Source: Brevundimonas sp. MYb52 (GTDB lineage Bacteria; Pseudomonadota; Alphaproteobacteria; Caulobacterales; Caulobacteraceae). Taken from it: a stretch of 64,000 bases of DNA. The stretch lies in contig NZ_PCPB01000013.1 in NCBI RefSeq assembly GCF_002979535.1, positions 1 to 64,000 on the forward strand, written 5' to 3'. The number at the start of each line of letters is the position of its first letter. Positions within the stretch are counted from its first letter, which is position 1. The notes beneath the pieces were generated by a model. It was not told the DNA's origin. It saw only the letters and a list, made by a program, of their open reading frames with translations, and ran no database searches. This document shows positions 61,724 through 64,000 of this stretch, in pieces. The position numbers and the translations under genes are program-made.

Positions 61724-63400
61724 GTGCCGGTGCGTCTGCGGACGAAAAAGGCGAACAGGGTCGCGGCCGTGTTGCTGGCGGCGGCATGGGGGCTGTCCGG
61801 GTGCAGCGGGGTGGGACAGTCCGTCTGGGACATGGCGCGGGGGCATGTCGGGGCCGATGCGACCCTTCTCGAGACCCCTTTGCTGTCAGAGGAGGCGCGC
61901 GCGCGCGGGGCCTTGCTGTTCGCCTTTGGCGACTATGGCGGGCTCGACACCGACGCCATGCGGACCGTGGCCGTGCCGTGGAAGCTGACCGCAGCAGCCC
62001 TGGTCATGGCCCAGGCGCCGGAGGATGTTTCGCAGGCGTCGTTGCGGCGGATTTTGACCGGCTATGGCTTCCTGTATCCGACCGAGATCGCCAACTGGCC
62101 CGAAGGGGCGGGCGCGCCGCCGAAGCCCGAGGCCGTGCTGGGGGTCGCCCTGGGCGTGGGTCGACGTAGCCTGCCGCCGATCGAGCTGCAGATCGGCAAT
62201 ATCGGTTGCGCGGCCTGTCATGCGGCCCCGACCTATGGAGCGGACGGGCGTCCGGCGCCGGATCGGGTCTGGCTGGGCGCGCCTAATCCTTCGTTGGATC
62301 TGGAGGCCTATACTCAGGGGCTCTATGCGGCCCTGCAAGGCGGCGTGGCCGAGCCCGAACGTCTGATGGCGACCGTGCGTCGCCTCTACCCGGACATGAC
62401 CGACCGGGAGGCGAAGACGCTGCAGTCCTTCGTCATGCCGCGTGTGCGTGAGCGGATGACGGCCATCGCGGCGACGGGGCAGGGGGTGTTGCCCTTCTCC
62501 AACGGCCTGCCGGGGATGACCAACGGGGTGGCGGCGCTGAAACTGCAGCACGGCCTGCTGGCGGATGATCCGGACGCCATGACGCGCGAGACGGGCTTTA
62601 CCTCCATCCCCCACCTGGCCGATCGCGCCTGGCGCAGCGCCCTGCTGTGGGACGGCGCCTATGCCCCGCCCGGACACGAACGGTTTCGGGTCATGCAGGA
62701 GGCGGACCTGACGGACGCCCATCGCGATCAACTGGCGGCGATCACCGCCTATTTCACTGTCCCCAGCATGGGCGTGTCGGGGGCGCAGGCGCGGCGGCAT
62801 GTTCCCGAGGTGGAGACGGCCTGGGCCTATCTGCAGACGGTGCGTCCCCAGCCCTTCCCAGGGCGGATCGACCCGGCGCGCGCCGTCGCGGGCCGGGACG
62901 TCTTTCAGCGCAGTTGCGCCGCGTGCCACGGAACCTATGCCGAGACGGCGCAAGGGCCGCGACTGATCCGTTTCCCCAACTGGGCGGGCCTGGTCGGCAC
63001 GGACCGGACGCGGGCGGAGGCGATCACCGAGACCCTGGTTGCGCGGGTCAACGCTTCGCCGATGGGCGGCTCGATTTCGGCGGCGGCGACCGGCCTCTAT
63101 GCCGCGCCGCCTCTGACGGGCCTGTGGCAAAGCGCGCCCTATCTGCACAATGGTTCGGTCCCCAGCCTGGCCGCCCTTCTGGGCTTGGAGGAGCGACCAG
63201 AGAGGTTCCGCGTCGGCGGCCACGCCATGGATCTGGAGCGTGTGGCGATCGCCTATCCGGACGGCTATCAGCCCTATGCGGGGTCCGTCTGGGTGGACAC
63301 TCGCAAGCCTGGCTTGGGCGCTCGGGGCCACGAGACCCCGTTCGCCGACCTTAGCCGTGAAGACCGTCTGGCTCTGCTGGAATACCTGAAGCGTCTGTGA
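61724..63400 (+). CDS. dihaem cytochrome c peroxidase-like lipoprotein
   Basis: Protein of 558 residues. A lipoprotein signal with LSGC at about 25-28 anchors it on the periplasmic side. Two haem-binding CXXCH motifs are visible, CAACH at about 163 and CAACHG at about 399, each at the start of a cytochrome c-like domain; the arrangement fits dihaem peroxidase/MauG-like proteins. A GTG start at 61724 has GGGAGG upstream. Its haem attachment would need the Ccm proteins encoded at 18-22 kb. The electron donor or substrate is unknown. Confidence 0.87.
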   Translation: MPVRLRTKKANRVAAVLLAAAWGLSGCSGVGQSVWDMARGHVGADATLLETPLLSEEARARGALLFAFGDYGGLDTDAMRTVAVPWKLTAAALVMAQAPEDVSQASLRRILTGYGFLYPTEIANWPEGAGAPPKPEAVLGVALGVGRRSLPPIELQIGNIGCAACHAAPTYGADGRPAPDRVWLGAPNPSLDLEAYTQGLYAALQGGVAEPERLMATVRRLYPDMTDREAKTLQSFVMPRVRERMTAIAATGQGVLPFSNGLPGMTNGVAALKLQHGLLADDPDAMTRETGFTSIPHLADRAWRSALLWDGAYAPPGHERFRVMQEADLTDAHRDQLAAITAYFTVPSMGVSGAQARRHVPEVETAWAYLQTVRPQPFPGRIDPARAVAGRDVFQRSCAACHGTYAETAQGPRLIRFPNWAGLVGTDRTRAEAITETLVARVNASPMGGSISAAATGLYAAPPLTGLWQSAPYLHNGSVPSLAALLGLEERPERFRVGGHAMDLERVAIAYPDGYQPYAGSVWVDTRKPGLGARGHETPFADLSREDRLALLEYLKRL

Positions 63401-64000
63401 TCAGGCGATAAGGTCGGCGACCGCCCGCCGCGCGGACGGAGGCAGGGCTTCGTCGGCGACCCGCCCGATGCGGAAGGCGGTGATCAGGCGGGCGCCGGGG
63501 GGCTGTCCGAACCGCGCCGCCAGAGCTGAGGCCGCCGCCTCGTCGTCGGCCAGGACCGTCATGGGCGCCGCCGACAAGCCCAGTCGCGTCATCTCCAGCC
63601 AGACGCGATGCCAACGACGGCCGGTGTCGAACGCGGCCTCGTCGGCGGGACGATAAAACAGGGCGACGGCTGCGCTGGAGTTGACCACGGCGGCCTCGCC
63701 GGTCAGGGCGCCCGCCAGACCCAGCCGATCCAGAAGCTCGAACAAGCCCGGCCTCAGCACGAGGCCCGCGCCGAGGGCTTCGACGCCTGACATCTCCATC
63801 GCTCGGGCGTTCAGTCCGTCGACGGACCAGCGAGGATGGCGCGGCGACAACCGCATCCAGGCCAGAAGTTCGGCGCGAAACCCGCTATGGCGAAAGGCCC
63901 TCAGACTGGCCCGATCATTGAGGCGCGCGATCTGGTCGATGTCGTCGCGGTTTCGCAGCACGGTCAGGTCGGGCGTGGCCTGGACCAGGGCGTCCAGAGC
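63401..64000 (-). CDS. nitroreductase-family protein, C-terminal part (partial at window end)
   Basis: The minus-strand frame runs from the window end at 64000 to its stop at 63401-63403, so the N-terminal part lies outside. About 200 residues are visible. The segment GRRWHRVWLEMTRLGLSAAPMTVL near the end is typical of the Acg/SagB-type nitroreductase fold, with the FMN-side region GALTGEAAVVNSSAAVALFYRP. A GTG at 63961 inside the open frame is not taken as the start because coding continues upstream. The stop lies directly next to that of the dihaem gene. Confidence 0.75.
   Translation of the reverse strand, partial: ALDALVQATPDLTVLRNRDDIDQIARLNDRASLRAFRHSGFRAELLAWMRLSPRHPRWSVDGLNARAMEMSGVEALGAGLVLRPGLFELLDRLGLAGALTGEAAVVNSSAAVALFYRPADEAAFDTGRRWHRVWLEMTRLGLSAAPMTVLADDEAAASALAARFGQPPGARLITAFRIGRVADEALPPSARRAVADLIA

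Overview
The window is GC-rich chromosomal DNA from an alphaproteobacterium, most likely of the order Caulobacterales and close to Brevundimonas or Caulobacter. This placement is inferred from gene content: tilS-ftsH followed by folP, a PleC-like cell-cycle kinase, a system I cytochrome c maturation cluster next to a Do-type protease, a JmjC-type oxygenase beside gluQRS, many small secreted proteins, and short palindromic intergenic repeats. No rRNA, tRNA, CRISPR array, intact insertion sequence or phage gene was recognised. Most of the window is ordinary vertically inherited chromosome, broken by a few small accessory patches.

Layout. 0-10 kb: the 3' part of tilS, then ftsH, an acyltransferase, a membrane protein with its winged-helix regulator, an Rnk-type GreA/B protein with a possible small ORF upstream, folP, a lipoprotein, an SRPBCC protein, a Gdx/SugE-type SMR exporter with thiD, and a nucleotidyltransferase-like protein. 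10-13.4 kb: a PhoP/PhoQ-like operon with a small periplasmic protein gene; 11-bp-spaced direct repeats lie in front of it and of a divergent secreted-protein gene. 13.4-15.4 kb: an accessory islet rich in dispersed repeats with two lipoprotein genes, one clearly AT-rich, and a small ORF. 15.4-22.3 kb: membrane and secreted proteins, then ccmI-ccmE-ccmF-ccmH. 22.4-29.1 kb: a DegP-like protease, a two-component system and glnE, with glnE overlapping the kinase gene. 29.1-33.3 kb: an EF-hand protein, an ECF sigma factor with a membrane anti-sigma candidate and a periplasmic metal-sensor-like protein, then a serine hydrolase/MarR operon with a clean operator.

33.4-40 kb: PleC-like kinase, CBS protein, a cysteine-rich flavoprotein and a von Willebrand A protein. 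40-48.4 kb: CPA2 antiporter, pncB, an FMN reductase, a photolyase, an EtfB-KMT-like methyltransferase, and a membrane/HTH pair beside an alpha/beta hydrolase with shared operator-like palindromes. 48.4-58.9 kb: DUF3298 lipoprotein, ubiA, an MFS transporter, the remnant of a second acyltransferase, PPK2, a cold-shock protein, gluQRS with the JmjC oxygenase, an AlkA-like glycosylase coupled to a TRIC/UPF0126 protein, and ASCH and HNH proteins. 59-64 kb: four consecutive exported proteins of unknown function, a dihaem cytochrome c peroxidase-like lipoprotein, and a nitroreductase-family gene running off the window end.

Links between genes: the dihaem lipoprotein needs the cytochrome c maturation products encoded at 18-22 kb, although ccmG is not in that cluster. 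Envelope surveillance is heavily represented (FtsH, DegP, two OmpR-type two-component systems and the ECF module). The least explained material is the repeat islet at 13.4-15.4 kb, the ECF/EF-hand module, the HTH operator set near 47 kb, and the exported-protein cluster at 59-61.6 kb.
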